Counted from the first letter of the stretch, positions 28,521 to 39,409 are shown. The stretch is 64,000 bases of DNA from Fructobacillus fructosus KCTC 3544 (GCF_001438695.1 NZ_JQBH01000003.1:1-64000), one strand, 5' to 3'. Numbers and translations: made by a program. Notes: generated from the letters alone by a model not told the origin.

Positions 28521-29854
28521 TAGTTTTCCTCAATTCGCCATACTAAGCAATGTTTGCCATTTGGTTGTCCTTTGGGCCAGTCTTGCGTAAAATACCAGCG
28601 TTTCTGTCCCAAAAAAACAGCCAAAATATTCTCTTGTTGGTCCTTGAGAAGCAGGGTTTTAGCCCTGTCTTCCACCGGTATTTTTTCATCAATTTGCAAG
28701 CGGCGAACCGTTTTATGTCCATTTGGAATCGAAAGGCGGTCACCCTTGCTTGCCAAGCAAATTGAAAGCGGTCCTTCCAGTTGTTTCGGTAGTGCAATCC
28801 ACTGATCATTTACCGGAAGAAAGGCATTCGACTGTAACTTTAGCATTGAATCGGTAAAAAAATACCATTGGTCTAATTCTAACACAAGAGGGCCGTTCTG
28901 TTGGCTGACTTTCACCAATTTTTTATTCGAAACAGGCGCGGTCGTTTCTTTTTTCTTCAGCGCAATTTCGTAATAGGTTTTTTCAAAAAAATAACCATCC
29001 CCTAAGTCAATCCGACCATTGGGTCGTTGCCGGTGATGTAGCAACTGACAAAACTGATCAATTTGTTCTTTTTTTAAGCGATAGTAACCGGATCGAGTTG
29101 CCATTTCCTTTAGACAGGCCGGCCACCATTCATCCGGAACACTTCGATAATCTTGGACAAAATCGGCATAATAGCGCACTGCCTGCCCCTGAATCAAAGC
29201 CTGCTGTTCCGCCATTTGCGTCCCTAATTCCAACAAATGTTCGGGAAAACGAGCGTTCATTTCCTGCAAGGCGGGGATAATAACCTGACGCAATTGGTTC
29301 CGCTTTGTGTAGTGGGGGTCCTGATTTGTCTGATCCTCCCGCCAGGCCAAGCCCATTTCTTTGGCAGCCGCCAGTAATTCTTTCTTTGATAGAGTCAAAA
29401 AAGGTCGTCGATAACGGCCACTCTCAGCTGCCATTCCCGACTTATTTTGCCAGGCCCCGCCGCGAATCAGTTGCAACAAAATGGTCTCCACCTGATCGTC
29501 TCGATGCTGGCCCAACAAAACGGCCGAACTTCCCGTTTCCGACAACACATCATCAAAAAAGCGGTAGCGATTTTGTCGGGCTTTTTCTTCAACGCCAGTT
29601 TCCATTTTGGATAAATCCGCGACCCGTTCATAAAAGAGCAACCCATGCCGATCGGCCAAACGACGAACAAAGTCGGCATCCCCCGTACTTTCAGAACGCA
29701 AGCAATAGTTGACATGGGCAACGGTCACTTGCACCTCCGGTCGGAAACGACAGAGCGCCTCGAGTAGGAGCGTTGAATCGAGACCACCCGAGCAAGCCAC
29801 GACCACCCGCCTCGGTAAGGAAACTGATTGAATTGTTTGTTGAATTTTGTTCAT
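28520..29854 (-). CDS. tilS: tRNA(Ile)-lysidine synthetase
   Basis: A 444-residue enzyme that converts the wobble cytidine of tRNA-Ile(CAU) to lysidine. The N-terminal PP-loop SGGLDS lies at 22-27; the catalytic core includes LLGQHRDDQVETILLQLIRGG. The C-terminal TilS substrate-binding domain ends in RWYFTQDWPKGQPNGK. It is essential in nearly all bacteria. It runs into hpt with a one-base overlap. Confidence 0.94.
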   Translation of the reverse strand: MNKIQQTIQSVSLPRRVVVACSGGLDSTLLLEALCRFRPEVQVTVAHVNYCLRSESTGDADFVRRLADRHGLLFYERVADLSKMETGVEEKARQNRYRFFDDVLSETGSSAVLLGQHRDDQVETILLQLIRGGAWQNKSGMAAESGRYRRPFLTLSKKELLAAAKEMGLAWREDQTNQDPHYTKRNQLRQVIIPALQEMNARFPEHLLELGTQMAEQQALIQGQAVRYYADFVQDYRSVPDEWWPACLKEMATRSGYYRLKKEQIDQFCQLLHHRQRPNGRIDLGDGYFFEKTYYEIALKKKETTAPVSNKKLVKVSQQNGPLVLELDQWYFFTDSMLKLQSNAFLPVNDQWIALPKQLEGPLSICLASKGDRLSIPNGHKTVRRLQIDEKIPVEDRAKTLLLKDQQENILAVFLGQKRWYFTQDWPKGQPNGKHCLVWRIEEN

Positions 29855-29866
29855 TACCTATTCTAG

Positions 29867-29892
29867 AAAAGCCACCCCGGAGGGTGGCTTTT
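29867..29892 (-). terminator. Terminator after divIC
   Basis: AAAAGCCACCC / GGGTGGCTTTT hairpin; usable from both sides. Confidence 0.75.
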
Positions 29893-29900
29893 GATTTCAA

Positions 29901-30287
29901 TTATTCTGGCAAATTATAAATGGTTTCGTTCTTCTTTGAATAACCGTACTTATCACGCAAAATTTGCTTTAAGTAGTTTTCGTCATTCAACTGCTTCGAT
30001 TCTTTCTTCAAAGAATCGTTGGTCTTTTGAACCGAGACCAGTTGGTTTTCCGATTTCGTCAGGGTCTTGTTGGCCGCGTGCAACCGCACCTGTCCAAAGA
30101 CCAGCTGCATCATGAAAACGGCTGCAATGGCCAAGCCGACGAAGATAATCTGCTTTTTGCGGCGACGGTGAGCACGAGCATAGTGCTGACGAGCTGCCTC
30201 GCGCTTGGCGTCCGAAGCAGCAATTTGCTGAGCAATTCGTGCGTTCAGCGGTCGAATATTTGGTTGTAAACGACTACTGTCTGCCAT
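29901..30287 (-). CDS. divIC: Cell division protein DivIC (FtsB-like)
   Basis: A 128-residue bitopic protein: a basic cytoplasmic segment ending RAHRRRKKQ, one membrane helix (about 47-66), and an external leucine-zipper coil (LTKSENQLVSVQKTNDSLKK), finishing with the family motif LRDKYGYSKKNETIYNLP. It joins FtsL and DivIB in the septal complex. The start is ATG 30287, eight bases after AAGGAGAG; the frame also allows a GTG two codons earlier. It lies in the usual mfd-rqcP-divIC-tilS cluster. Confidence 0.92.
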   Translation of the reverse strand: MADSSRLQPNIRPLNARIAQQIAASDAKREAARQHYARAHRRRKKQIIFVGLAIAAVFMMQLVFGQVRLHAANKTLTKSENQLVSVQKTNDSLKKESKQLNDENYLKQILRDKYGYSKKNETIYNLPE

Positions 30288-30363
30288 CGTCACCTCTCCT
30301 TAAAAAATATTTTCACACATTTTTGGTTAAGTTACAAGGCAGTTTGTCAAAGTTTGTAAAACT

Positions 30364-30639
30364 TTAAAAATCCTGCCGGTCACCCTCTTCATACTTTTCA
30401 GAAATTAACTCGTAGAGATCCTGCGCTTCATCCTTCTTCACGATGTCTTGCAACTTAAGCACCTTAAAAGTCGCAGTCTTATTTCCAAAACGAATTTCGA
30501 CTTCGTCATTAGTACCAACGTTTGCCGAAGACTTCGCTACTTTTCCGTTGATCGAAATCCGACCCTGGTCGGCCAATTCCTTGGCCACCGTCCGACGCTT
30601 AATGATTCGAGACAACTTTAAAAACTTATCAATCCGCAT
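30364..30639 (-). CDS. rqcP: RqcP, S4-domain ribosome quality control protein
   Basis: A 91-residue protein with an S4 RNA-binding domain in residues 1-60 ([16 protein letters not shown], then [20 protein letters not shown]). Known members (YabO) bind the 50S subunit and assist RqcH in C-terminal alanine tailing of stalled chains. The start at 30639 follows TGGAGAAACG and overlaps the mfd end by eleven bases; the longer frame would overlap further. It is followed by a 70-base gap and divIC. Confidence 0.88.
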   Translation of the reverse strand: MRIDKFLKLSRIIKRRTVAKELADQGRISINGKVAKSSANVGTNDEVEIRFGNKTATFKVLKLQDIVKKDEAQDLYELISEKYEEGDRQDF

Positions 30640-33600
30640 TCGTTTCTCCATTCTTTTCATCTGTTACCGAAAGGGCTTCTTCCAAGAAATCCTTCACCGC
30701 ATTCAACCAATAGGCCGATTCCTGCTTCAGGTCAATTGTCAACGTCACGGCTAACTGAGTAGACTTGCCATCAACCACTGCCTTGTAAGGCACGTCTTTT
30801 AAGGCCACAAAAACGTTTTCGCCTGCCAATCGCTGAGACATTGTTTCGTCAAAGCGGATAGTGACCTTGTCCTTCAAACGGCGAATTTGCGTCACCTGAG
30901 CCTCGTCAGCCACTGTCTTCAAACGAGAGACCAGAATCAGACGGGCCGCCTCATCAGGCAACTCACCGAAACGGTCCGTTAAGTCGTCTTCGACCTGATC
31001 AAAGTCCTCATCCGTTCGTGCCTGGCGAATCTGCTGATAAAGGGCGACTTTCTGAGCATTATCCGCCACATAGTCGTCGGGCAAAAAGGCCAAGACCCCG
31101 AGCACCAACTCGGCATCGGTCCGATGGGCGTTGGCCTCATCAGGTAACGTTTCGCCCTGCTTCTTCGCAACCGCTTCTTTCAGCATTTGTGTATACAAAT
31201 CATAACCAACTGAATCGATAAAGCCGTGTTGCTGCTTTCCTAGCAAGTCCCCAGCCCCTCGAATGGACAAATCGCGCATCGCGATTTTGAATCCGGAACC
31301 AAGTTCCGTAAAGTCACGAATGGCTTCCAAACGCTTTTCTCCCTCTTCAGACGGTGTTCGCGTGAATGGGTAGGTAAAGTAGGCGTAGGCCAACCGGGCT
31401 GAACGGCCGACACGACCTCGCAACTGATAGAGCTGCGACAAGCCCATGTGGTCGGCGTTATCGACAATCAACGTGTTGGCATTGGGGATGTCGACCCCCG
31501 TTTCAATAATGGTCGTTGTGACCAAAACATCGTATTCCTGGTTCAAAAAGTCATACAGCACCGATTCCAACTGAACTTCAGACATCTGACCGTGAATAAC
31601 AGCCACGCGGGCATCCGGCACAATCTCCTCAATTTGCGAGCGAATGTTGTCCAAATCCGCGACCCGGTTGTGCAGGTAGAAGACCTGTCCGTTACGGGCC
31701 AACTCTTTTTGAATCACGTCGCGAACCAAGGTCCAATCCAGTTCCACCACGTAGGTTTGGATTGGGAAACGGTTCAGCGGTGGTGTTTCAATGACCGACA
31801 AATCACGGGCGCCAACCATCGCCATGTTTAGCGTACGCGGAATTGGCGTCGCCGTCAGCGTCAACACATCAATGTTGGCTTTCAACTGCTTCAACCGTTC
31901 CTTGTGCTTAACACCAAAACGTTGCTCTTCATCAATCACTAACAAGCCCAGGTCCGCAAAGGAAACATCCTTTGATAGCAAACGATGAGTCCCAACCACA
32001 ATGTCCAGTTCATGCTTTTCCAAGGCCTCAATCGTTTTCTTGTTTTCCGCCGCCGTTTGGAAGCGGGACAAGTGGCCAATTCGAATCTCTGGAAAGTCGG
32101 CAAAGCGCTCAATCATGGTTTCGTAGTGCTGCTGAACCAAGATAGTGGTTGGCGCGAGGAGCGCCACCTGTTTACCAGCATGGGCGGCTTTGAAAACAGC
32201 ACGCAGGGCCACTTCCGTTTTACCAAAGCCAACATCCCCCACCAAGAGACGGTCCATTGGCCGCTTTTTTTGCATATCGACTTTAATTTCTTCAATCGAC
32301 CGAATTTGGTCGGGCGTTTCGGGATATGGAAAAGCCGTGTCAAACTTCAGCTGCGCCTGATCATCGGCAGGAAAGGCGTAGCCTTGCTTGGCTTCACGCT
32401 CGGCATAAAGGGCCAAGAGGTCGTCGGCAATGTCTTCAATTTTCGCCTCAACCTGCTTTTTGGTCTTCTGCCACTCCGTGCCCCCAAGCTTATTAATCTT
32501 GGGCCGTTTGCTGGCATCCGAACCACCAATGTATTTTTGAATCAGGTTCAACTGGGTGACGGGCAAGAAGATTTTGGCATTCTTTTGGTAAGCAATGACC
32601 AAGTAATCCTGCTTCCCACCGTTGGCTTCAATTGACTCCAATCCCTGGTATTGTCCAATCCCGTGGTTAATGTGAACAACGTAGTCGCCCACGGACAGTT
32701 CGTTATAGGATTTGAGCCGTTCGGCGTTTTGCAGCTTCTTTTGCTTGCGGGCAATTGGCTTACGGGCTTTGGCAAAGAGTTCGCGCTCAGAAAGCACGTT
32801 CAAGTGGGCCATTGGCCACTCAAAACCAGCCGAGAGATTGCCTAAGAGAACCTGCACCTGATTGGCTTTGACTTCCTGATGGATGGGCACCTGAACACCC
32901 CGAGAATCCAACGATTCAACGAGTCGGTCCGCCCGGTCCTTCGACCCGACCAACAAGACCCAGGTCAAGCCCCGGTCCTTGGCAAAAGTCAAATCGGGCA
33001 GCAAGGCGTCTAACTGACCAAAATACTGCTTAGCCGGACGAGACGTCCATTCCAATAAATGGTCAAAAGTCAACTGATTCAGCCCACGCTTCAAGTTGGC
33101 CAAGTAGGTCTGGGTCTGTTGAACAGACGCTAGCCGTTCCCCTAATTCGGCGCGCAAAGAAAGCGGTGGAATTAGCTGATTGTTTTCAACCTGCAGGTCA
33201 AACCAGTCTTGATCCAAACCAGTTTGTGTCAACAGTGATTCCTGCAGACGAGCATATTCGTCCACAATCAAAAGCGCATCCTTAGCCAAATAGTCCTGAA
33301 TGGTCTGTTTGTCAGGATAGAAATAAGACAAGTAAGGCAAGATTGCCTCATCTCGGCGGCCATCATCCAACGCCCGTTGCGTTGGGGCAAAGCCCTCCGT
33401 TACGTGCTTCTTTTCAACCCCAACCGCCTCTTGCCGGTATGCTGAAAAAGCCGCTTCCAAAGCTTCCTTCCCCGCTTGGTAAGCCTGTTCATTCAAAACG
33501 ATGTCCGAGGCAGGTAGGATTTGGGCTCCCTGAACGGTTCCCGTTGACTTTTGGGTTGCTGGATCAAAGGTTTTCATTTGATCCAACTCATCGTCAAAAA

Positions 33601-34180
33601 AGTCGAGCCGGAAAGGCTCGTCTTGGTCAGCGGGATAAACGTCGATAATCGAACCGCGTTGGGCAAACTGCCCAATTTGTTCAACCTGTGGTGTGTTCAC
33701 ATAACCTAGGGTCACCAGACGACCTTTCAGCTCTGCAAAGTCATACTGCTCCCCGACTGAAAGCGACAGACAAGCCGCCTGCAAATCCTTTGCTAGTGGT
33801 TCGTAACGGCAAAAGGCCGCGGAGTTTGTCAAATAGACGCCGGGTTGATTCGTAGCCAACGCTGTCAAGGCGGCGACTCGGTCAGCCACGTAATTGTTCG
33901 ACGAAACCGCTAGCTCGGTCGCCACCGCTTCCTCGGCCTCAAAACGGTAAACCGCTTGGTTGCCAAGCAGTTCCGTTAGGTCTTGGGCAAGCTCTTCAAC
34001 GTGAGCAACGGTGTCCGTTAACACCAAAATTTGCCGAGGACGGTTCTGGTAGAGCGCTGCTAATCCCGCCGCCTTGGCCGAGCCATTGAGACCAAGCAGT
34101 AGCTGCCGCTCGCCAGGCTTTTCCTGCTGGGTTAACTGTTGAAATTCTTTTTCCTGTGCTAAGTAATTAACTAATGTCAT
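30629..34180 (-). CDS. mfd: Transcription-repair coupling factor Mfd
   Basis: A 1183-residue DNA translocase that removes stalled RNA polymerase and recruits UvrA. N-terminal UvrB-like modules are followed by the RNA-polymerase-interacting domain ([20 protein letters not shown]), the RecG-like motor with [14 protein letters not shown] (Walker A) and DEEQRFG, and a C-terminal TRCF domain. Length is in the family range. It sits directly after pth, with a two-base gap, as in many Firmicutes. Confidence 0.97.
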   Translation of the reverse strand: MTLVNYLAQEKEFQQLTQQEKPGERQLLLGLNGSAKAAGLAALYQNRPRQILVLTDTVAHVEELAQDLTELLGNQAVYRFEAEEAVATELAVSSNNYVADRVAALTALATNQPGVYLTNSAAFCRYEPLAKDLQAACLSLSVGEQYDFAELKGRLVTLGYVNTPQVEQIGQFAQRGSIIDVYPADQDEPFRLDFFDDELDQMKTFDPATQKSTGTVQGAQILPASDIVLNEQAYQAGKEALEAAFSAYRQEAVGVEKKHVTEGFAPTQRALDDGRRDEAILPYLSYFYPDKQTIQDYLAKDALLIVDEYARLQESLLTQTGLDQDWFDLQVENNQLIPPLSLRAELGERLASVQQTQTYLANLKRGLNQLTFDHLLEWTSRPAKQYFGQLDALLPDLTFAKDRGLTWVLLVGSKDRADRLVESLDSRGVQVPIHQEVKANQVQVLLGNLSAGFEWPMAHLNVLSERELFAKARKPIARKQKKLQNAERLKSYNELSVGDYVVHINHGIGQYQGLESIEANGGKQDYLVIAYQKNAKIFLPVTQLNLIQKYIGGSDASKRPKINKLGGTEWQKTKKQVEAKIEDIADDLLALYAEREAKQGYAFPADDQAQLKFDTAFPYPETPDQIRSIEEIKVDMQKKRPMDRLLVGDVGFGKTEVALRAVFKAAHAGKQVALLAPTTILVQQHYETMIERFADFPEIRIGHLSRFQTAAENKKTIEALEKHELDIVVGTHRLLSKDVSFADLGLLVIDEEQRFGVKHKERLKQLKANIDVLTLTATPIPRTLNMAMVGARDLSVIETPPLNRFPIQTYVVELDWTLVRDVIQKELARNGQVFYLHNRVADLDNIRSQIEEIVPDARVAVIHGQMSEVQLESVLYDFLNQEYDVLVTTTIIETGVDIPNANTLIVDNADHMGLSQLYQLRGRVGRSARLAYAYFTYPFTRTPSEEGEKRLEAIRDFTELGSGFKIAMRDLSIRGAGDLLGKQQHGFIDSVGYDLYTQMLKEAVAKKQGETLPDEANAHRTDAELVLGVLAFLPDDYVADNAQKVALYQQIRQARTDEDFDQVEDDLTDRFGELPDEAARLILVSRLKTVADEAQVTQIRRLKDKVTIRFDETMSQRLAGENVFVALKDVPYKAVVDGKSTQLAVTLTIDLKQESAYWLNAVKDFLEEALSVTDEKNGETNAD

Positions 34181-34182
34181 AC

Positions 34183-34749
34183 CTATCCGTTGTAGCGGTT
34201 ACTCAAAGCCGCTGCGTCTGCTCCCTTTATCCAGTCCAATAGGGCCTGATCTGTCTTTTCAAACACCTGGTCCCAATAGGCCAAGTCTTCCTTCGAAAAC
34301 TTCCCCAGTACGTAATTAATCACCGCTTGATGCGTGTGATCAGGGTGTGAAATCCCAAATTTTAGCCGTAAGAAGTTCTGTGTTCCCGTGTGCGCCATAA
34401 TGGACTTCAAGCCATTGTGCCCACCGGCAGAACCCTTAGCCCGGAAACGCAATTTACCAAAGTCGGAATCCAGGTCATCGTGGAGAATCAAAATATCATC
34501 ACCATTTCCACCGTAAAAGTCTAAAAAGGCCCGGACTGCTTGCCCCGAATCGTTCATATAAGTCGTCGGTTTTACTAACCAAACCGTTTCACCGTCAACT
34601 TGTAGCTTGGCAGCCGTTGCAAAAAGCTTGGTTGGGGTAAAATCAACACCCTGACTAGCAGCAAAATGATCCAAAGCCATAAAGCCAATGTTGTGTCTTG
34701 TTTGGTCGTATTTGGCCCCGATATTTCCTAAACCAAAGATGAATTTCAT
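34183..34749 (-). CDS. pth: Peptidyl-tRNA hydrolase
   Basis: A 188-residue enzyme releasing tRNA from aborted peptidyl-tRNA. The N-terminal GLGNIGAKYDQTRHNIGF carries Asn9 and catalytic His19, and the middle block LILHDDLDSDFGKLRFRAKG with SAGGHNGLKS is intact. The start at 34749 follows GGAGGGG; the extra upstream codons in the open frame have no ribosome site. Confidence 0.96.
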   Translation of the reverse strand: MKFIFGLGNIGAKYDQTRHNIGFMALDHFAASQGVDFTPTKLFATAAKLQVDGETVWLVKPTTYMNDSGQAVRAFLDFYGGNGDDILILHDDLDSDFGKLRFRAKGSAGGHNGLKSIMAHTGTQNFLRLKFGISHPDHTHQAVINYVLGKFSKEDLAYWDQVFEKTDQALLDWIKGADAAALSNRYNG

Positions 34750-34862
34750 GGATTTTCCCCTCCAAAATGTCTTGTACTCTAATCTTAACATGTAAAGGCG
34801 GTGATTTTTGGCAAAAGTATGCTAGGATATAGGAAAGAACGCCATTTTAAAAGAGGTTTCTC

Positions 34863-35513
34863 ATGTTTCCACAATCAATGATTATTAAAAAGCAAGATTT
34901 GCTAACCGTTACCGAAGACACCACGATTGGTGAGGTTTACGATATCTTCGAAAATTCCAAAGAAGGGGCTCACCTCCGAACAATTCCAATCTTGGATGCC
35001 ACTGGTCACCTTTTCCGCGGAAACATTTATCGGCAACACGTTTATGAATTTGTCGCCAACAAGGGGGACCTAAACCAAAAGGCCACCACGATTATGCGAA
35101 ACTCGACCAAGTTCATTTCAACGACGGCCGATTTCTATGAATTGTTTTTCGCGATTCGGGACCTCCCCTACATCGCAGTGGTCGATGACGGTCACCACTT
35201 TGTCGGCATTCTGACCCACTCCGCCTTGATGGACCTGCTTTCCAAGTCCTGGTCACTGGCTAAGGGTGGCGTGGCCATCGCCGTCAAGGATCGCCAACGT
35301 CGTGGCGACCTCCAACGAATGGCCCGCATCATTACCCGCTACACCAACATTGAATCCGTCTTGTCCCTGCAAGTCCAGAATTCAGGGCCACTAGCCGTCC
35401 TGTTCACCTTGCCGTTAACGGCCGATTCCCCGGTCCTTCGTAAGATTATTACGAAACTCGAGCGGAAACGTTTTTCCGTCGTTGCCCAAGAGGACCTTTC
35501 CCAATTTATGTAA
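34863..35513 (+). CDS. CBS-domain pair protein, putative nucleotide sensor
   Basis: A 216-residue cytoplasmic protein with two CBS domains (about 10-65 and 75-130; second one ends LPYIAVVDDGHHFVGILTHSALMDLL). An ACT-like C-terminal domain follows (about 138-216). CBS pairs bind adenine nucleotides, and related small CBS proteins of lactobacilli and Listeria bind cyclic di-AMP; that this one does is inference. It is monocistronic with an AGAGG site and a strong terminator. Confidence 0.75.
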   Translation: MFPQSMIIKKQDLLTVTEDTTIGEVYDIFENSKEGAHLRTIPILDATGHLFRGNIYRQHVYEFVANKGDLNQKATTIMRNSTKFISTTADFYELFFAIRDLPYIAVVDDGHHFVGILTHSALMDLLSKSWSLAKGGVAIAVKDRQRRGDLQRMARIITRYTNIESVLSLQVQNSGPLAVLFTLPLTADSPVLRKIITKLERKRFSVVAQEDLSQFM

Positions 35514-35515
35514 AC

Positions 35516-35546
35516 TAAAAAAGTCGCCTTCATGGCGACTTTTTTG
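35516..35546. terminator. Bidirectional terminator between CBS gene and nucleoside transporter
   Basis: AAAAGTCGCC-TTCAT-GGCGACTTTTTT hairpin for two convergent genes. Confidence 0.85.
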
Positions 35547-35566
35547 ATTCCCGTTCATGCCATTGG

Positions 35567-36790
35567 TCACCAGACAAAGAGTCCCGCCATGGCTGCCGAT
35601 AAGAACGAAACCAGAACTCCTGCTAACAACATTTGTGGTACACGAGCGGCCACGTATTCGCTTTTTTCCGCACTTACCAAACCCTTGAAGCAGGCAACAA
35701 TCATACCTACGGTCCCGAGATTGGCAAAGGATGTTAGAAAAACGGATAAAACAATACGGGCATGTTGGTTAGCAAAGAGACCCCTTGAATGCAGCATGGC
35801 CTTTGAAACCTGGCCCATCACAACGAATTCATTGGTCACCAGCTTCGTTCCCATATACTGGGCCAATTGAAAGGCATCCCCCACTGAGAAGCCCAATAAC
35901 CAAGCAAAGGGAAAGAGCACAACGCCGAAAATATTCTCCAAAGTTAACCAGGAAAGGCCAGTCAACCCGAGCAACTGATTAACCAATTCACCGAGTGAAA
36001 CGAAGGCAATGACCGTTCCCGTAATGATGAGGACTAGTTTTCCAGCCGACAAAATGGACCCACCTAAGAAGGAAAAGAAGGGCTCTCGACGACCGGATTT
36101 GCCCTGTACTTGAACAATCACATCGTCCTTCTTTGAAACCGTCGTTGGATTCAAGATAGCTGCGACCGCAATGGCACCTAAAATATTGAGGGGGATGGCC
36201 GTCAAAACGTACTGTCCCGGAATCATCTGGGTATAGGAACCGATGATGGACGCCGATACACAAGACATCGACATCAAAGCCAGTGTCATGTTTCGCCGGG
36301 CCGACATTTGGTTCAACTGGGTCTTCGACACAGCCAATACTTCGGTGTTTCCCAAAAACATCATTTCGATTGAAAAGAAGGCCTCAAACTTTGGTTGCCG
36401 TGTAATTTTAGACAGACCCTTCCCTACCCATTTGATGACCCAAGGCAGAAAATGGCAGTAAGACAAAATATCAAAGAGAGGAACTACCAGAAGCATCGGC
36501 AATAAAGCCGCGGTAACAAAATTCGGTCCCCCGTGATTGGACGTTAACCATTCCGGAAAGGCAAAAGCAATTCCCTTCCAAGCCGCCTTAACTAGCCAGG
36601 AAAAACCGTCAGCCGCCGCCATAACGGCCAAGCGTCCCGCTCGGAAATTCGTGAAAAACCAAGCTAAGATAAATTCCAAGCCCAATACAATCAAAACGGA
36701 TCGCCAATGAATCTGTCGGCGATTATTTGACAAAGCATAAGCGATGCCAACAAAAACAACAATACTCAAGATGTTCACTGTAACTAGCAT
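35567..36790 (-). CDS. Concentrative nucleoside transporter (NupC/CNT family)
   Basis: A 407-residue polytopic CNT transporter. Hallmarks are the FLGNTEVLAVSKTQL block, the SMSCVSASIIGSYTQMIPGQ stretch and the C-terminal LTSFANLGTVGMI with the Phe-Ala-Asn motif. It imports nucleosides with protons or sodium. The ATG at 36790 is seven bases from GGTGGAG. It is divergent from rbsK-rpiA, which would use the ribose released from imported ribonucleosides. Confidence 0.88.
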   Translation of the reverse strand: MLVTVNILSIVVFVGIAYALSNNRRQIHWRSVLIVLGLEFILAWFFTNFRAGRLAVMAAADGFSWLVKAAWKGIAFAFPEWLTSNHGGPNFVTAALLPMLLVVPLFDILSYCHFLPWVIKWVGKGLSKITRQPKFEAFFSIEMMFLGNTEVLAVSKTQLNQMSARRNMTLALMSMSCVSASIIGSYTQMIPGQYVLTAIPLNILGAIAVAAILNPTTVSKKDDVIVQVQGKSGRREPFFSFLGGSILSAGKLVLIITGTVIAFVSLGELVNQLLGLTGLSWLTLENIFGVVLFPFAWLLGFSVGDAFQLAQYMGTKLVTNEFVVMGQVSKAMLHSRGLFANQHARIVLSVFLTSFANLGTVGMIVACFKGLVSAEKSEYVAARVPQMLLAGVLVSFLSAAMAGLFVW

Positions 36791-37047
36791 GTTTTCTCCA
36801 CCTTTTTTATTCAACTAACAAGCAGCAATGAACAACCTAGAAACCTTCTCTCCATCCGCTTATCCTTAATCGATTGCGACAAAGATTCCAAGTTATTTCA
36901 CCAATAGTCAATCAAATGGAAAGGGCTTTGACCAGCTAATCTTCAAACATTTGTTAATTAGGGCACAAATTCAACCACTTTTGCCAAATGTCTGCCTTCG
37001 CCCGCCTTTCTTACCTAAAATAAAAGAAAAACCAGGAGGAGCTAACA

Positions 37048-37983
37048 ATGAAAAACATTGTGGTGATTGGTAGTTTGAACGTGGATGTCTTGCAACGGAT
37101 TGTCCGCCTGCCAAAGGAAGGTGAAACCCTCAGCATCCTAAACAAATCCAGCAACTTTGGTGGTAAAGGAGCCAACCAAGCGGTGGCCGCCGCTCGTCAA
37201 GGTGCCATTGTTTCCTTCATCGGAGCCGTCGGTGCCGATTCCGAAGGACAACGTTTCATCCAATTATTAGAACACGAAGGCATCAATAGTCAGTTCATCC
37301 AGACGAAGGATGGCAGCACCGGTACGGCATACATCATGCTTGAAGAAGACGGTCACAACACCATTCTTGTTCACGGTGGCGCCAACGCTGATCTAACGGT
37401 TGATGATGTTGAACAGGCCCGTTTACTCATCGAAAACGCCGACATCGTGCTCGCCCAACTTGAAGTACCAAGAACCGTTATCGCCCATGGTTTTGCCATT
37501 GCCAAGGCAACCGGAGCCATGACCATTCTGAACCCCGCTCCGGTGACTCGCCGCATCGAAGCGGACATTCTCAGTCACACGGACTTGCTCATCCCCAATG
37601 AGACGGAGGCAGCAGCCCTACTTAATTTACCGGCGAGCACCGATTATCAAACCTTGAAAGAACGCTTGCCACTTTACCATGAACAACTTGGAATCCAAAA
37701 CCTAATCATCACCCTGGGTGAGGCTGGAGCTTTCTTTTCCATCGGTCGACACATCGGTCCGGTCAAAAATTTCCACGTCGCAGTCGAAGACACCACTGCA
37801 GCCGGTGATACCTTTATCGGTACCATTGCAACCACCATCGAACCGGACTTTACCAATATTGAACGCACGCTTCAAAAGGCCGCTGCCGCGGCAGCCATTG
37901 CAGTTTCCAAACCCGGTGCCATTCCGTCCATCTCCTATCAAGAAGAAATCGCTCGCAAGTTGGCACCCATGACCATGAGCTAA
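37048..37983 (+). CDS. rbsK: Ribokinase
   Basis: A 311-residue PfkB-family sugar kinase that makes ribose 5-phosphate. N-terminal GSLNVDVLQRIVRLP and [15 protein letters not shown] are characteristic, and the C-terminal signature DTTAAGDTFIGT carries the catalytic Asp in the GAGD-type loop. AGGAGG precedes the ATG. It is followed after 13 bases by rpiA. No regulator or transporter of the rbs type is present; the divergent nucleoside transporter suggests salvage use. Confidence 0.93.
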   Translation: MKNIVVIGSLNVDVLQRIVRLPKEGETLSILNKSSNFGGKGANQAVAAARQGAIVSFIGAVGADSEGQRFIQLLEHEGINSQFIQTKDGSTGTAYIMLEEDGHNTILVHGGANADLTVDDVEQARLLIENADIVLAQLEVPRTVIAHGFAIAKATGAMTILNPAPVTRRIEADILSHTDLLIPNETEAAALLNLPASTDYQTLKERLPLYHEQLGIQNLIITLGEAGAFFSIGRHIGPVKNFHVAVEDTTAAGDTFIGTIATTIEPDFTNIERTLQKAAAAAAIAVSKPGAIPSISYQEEIARKLAPMTMS

Positions 37984-37996
37984 AGGAGGCATTCCA

Positions 37997-38695
37997 ATGG
38001 ATCAAAACGCCCAAAAACAGCGTGCCGCTTTAGCCGCTCTTGATGAGGTTCAAGACGGCATGACGGTCGGTTTAGGCACGGGCTCAACAGCCAGTTTCTT
38101 CATTCAATCGTTAAAGCAAGCCATGGTGGAACGTCATTGGCAACTCACCACCGTCGCGAGTTCAACCCGTTCTGCTGACATGGCTCGCTCGCTTGGTATC
38201 ACCGTTAAGGATATTGACGAAGTAGACAATATTGACGTGACGATTGATGGCGCAGACGAATGCGATTGGTCACTAAATGGCATTAAGGGTGGTGGTGCTG
38301 CCCTACTCTATGAAAAAGTGCTTGCCGTTCGCTCCGACCGAAACATCTGGATTATTGATGAGTCCAAGTTATCCGAGCAGCTCGGCCAGTTCCGTCTCCC
38401 GGTGGAAGTGATTCCTTTCGGTGCGGAGCAAGTGTTCAATCGATTCCAGGACATGGGCTTAGCCCCTTCTTTCCGAATGACCAATATCTGGGACCGACTG
38501 GTCACCGATGCTGGTCATCACATCATTGATTTAGACGTTTCTAACGTCAACAATCCGTACCGGTTAGCGGACGACATCAAGGCCATGACCGGTGTGGTCG
38601 AACATGGTTTCTTTTTGGACATTTGCGACCGCGTCATCATTGGCACCGATCCCATCCAAACCATGGTCCGATCGGTCGAGTTAAAACAACCTTGA
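37997..38695 (+). CDS. rpiA: Ribose-5-phosphate isomerase A
   Basis: A 232-residue isomerase linking ribose 5-phosphate with ribulose 5-phosphate. The phosphate-binding GLGTGSTASF, the DVTIDGADE loop with catalytic Asp/Glu, and KGGGAALLYEK are intact. It is translated from an AAAGGAGG site 13 bases after rbsK, so the two form one unit that feeds ribose into the phosphoketolase/pentose phosphate route. Confidence 0.95.
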   Translation: MDQNAQKQRAALAALDEVQDGMTVGLGTGSTASFFIQSLKQAMVERHWQLTTVASSTRSADMARSLGITVKDIDEVDNIDVTIDGADECDWSLNGIKGGGAALLYEKVLAVRSDRNIWIIDESKLSEQLGQFRLPVEVIPFGAEQVFNRFQDMGLAPSFRMTNIWDRLVTDAGHHIIDLDVSNVNNPYRLADDIKAMTGVVEHGFFLDICDRVIIGTDPIQTMVRSVELKQP

Positions 38696-38730
38696 GGAAA
38701 ACCTGCCCAAAACCAACTCTTTTTGCACAG

Positions 38731-38760
38731 AAAAAGCCTTCTCCATCGAGAAGGCTTTTG
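38731..38760. terminator. Bidirectional terminator between rpiA and DUF421 gene
   Basis: AAAAGCCTTCTC-CATC-GAGAAGGCTTTTG hairpin for convergent genes. Confidence 0.85.
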
Positions 38761-38761
38761 T

Positions 38762-39409
38762 TTACTTCTTTTTTTGATCGTTATAAGGGGTCAGGCTGAT
38801 TTTACCAGACAGGTACTCCCCAACAAAGATGTCAGAAAAACTGTTATAGCCCTGCTGCTTCACTTGGTCAAGAAGCCAATCCTCATCTTGATCAATGGCG
38901 ACCAACACATCATCGTTGGCTTGGCCATCGTAAATGATTGGGTACTTTGGTGATTCATCACCATATTCGATAACCGTCAATTGACCATTTTGTTCCAACA
39001 CAGCGCGCTTGACTTTGGAAACGTCGTAAACTTCCTGCTCACGCAATTTAAACATCAAATCCGAGGCAGACTGCCCAGCCAAAATCACTGCCTGAACGTC
39101 AATCTTCCCGTTCTTAATCAGCACCGTTGGCTTACCATCGAGCAAGACTTTGGCATAGTGGTTATGCTGCTTAGCGAACTTGAGCACCATGACAAGCAGG
39201 GTCCAGATAATCATGACCATCATGAATTCGAAGACGGTAATCGAGGCCGTGTAAATCGTTCCACCAATAATACCACCAAGCACGTAGTTCTGAACTTGGT
39301 CTAGCGCGTTGGTTGGGGCCAGGTTACCCTTACCAAAGATATTAATCTGAATGATGATGACAATCAGACCAATCCCCAACTTTAGAAATATGGGCATGTA
39401 AACTGACAT
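38762..39409 (-). CDS. DUF421 (YetF-like) membrane protein
   Basis: A 215-residue protein with three N-terminal membrane helices (within residues 1-80) and a cytoplasmic DUF421 domain with the typical PTVLIKNGKIDVQAVILAGQSASDLMFKLRE. The function of YetF-like proteins is unresolved, though they are linked to spore or stress membranes in some Bacilli. Its ATG overlaps the stop of the DUF3290 gene by one base. DUF3290-DUF421 pairs recur in lactobacilli. Confidence 0.85.
   Translation of the reverse strand: MSVYMPIFLKLGIGLIVIIIQINIFGKGNLAPTNALDQVQNYVLGGIIGGTIYTASITVFEFMMVMIIWTLLVMVLKFAKQHNHYAKVLLDGKPTVLIKNGKIDVQAVILAGQSASDLMFKLREQEVYDVSKVKRAVLEQNGQLTVIEYGDESPKYPIIYDGQANDDVLVAIDQDEDWLLDQVKQQGYNSFSDIFVGEYLSGKISLTPYNDQKKK

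Noticed and set aside
31985-32635. 216-codon frame opposite mfd
   Set aside because: Shadow of a clearly coding gene, with no start site or family features.
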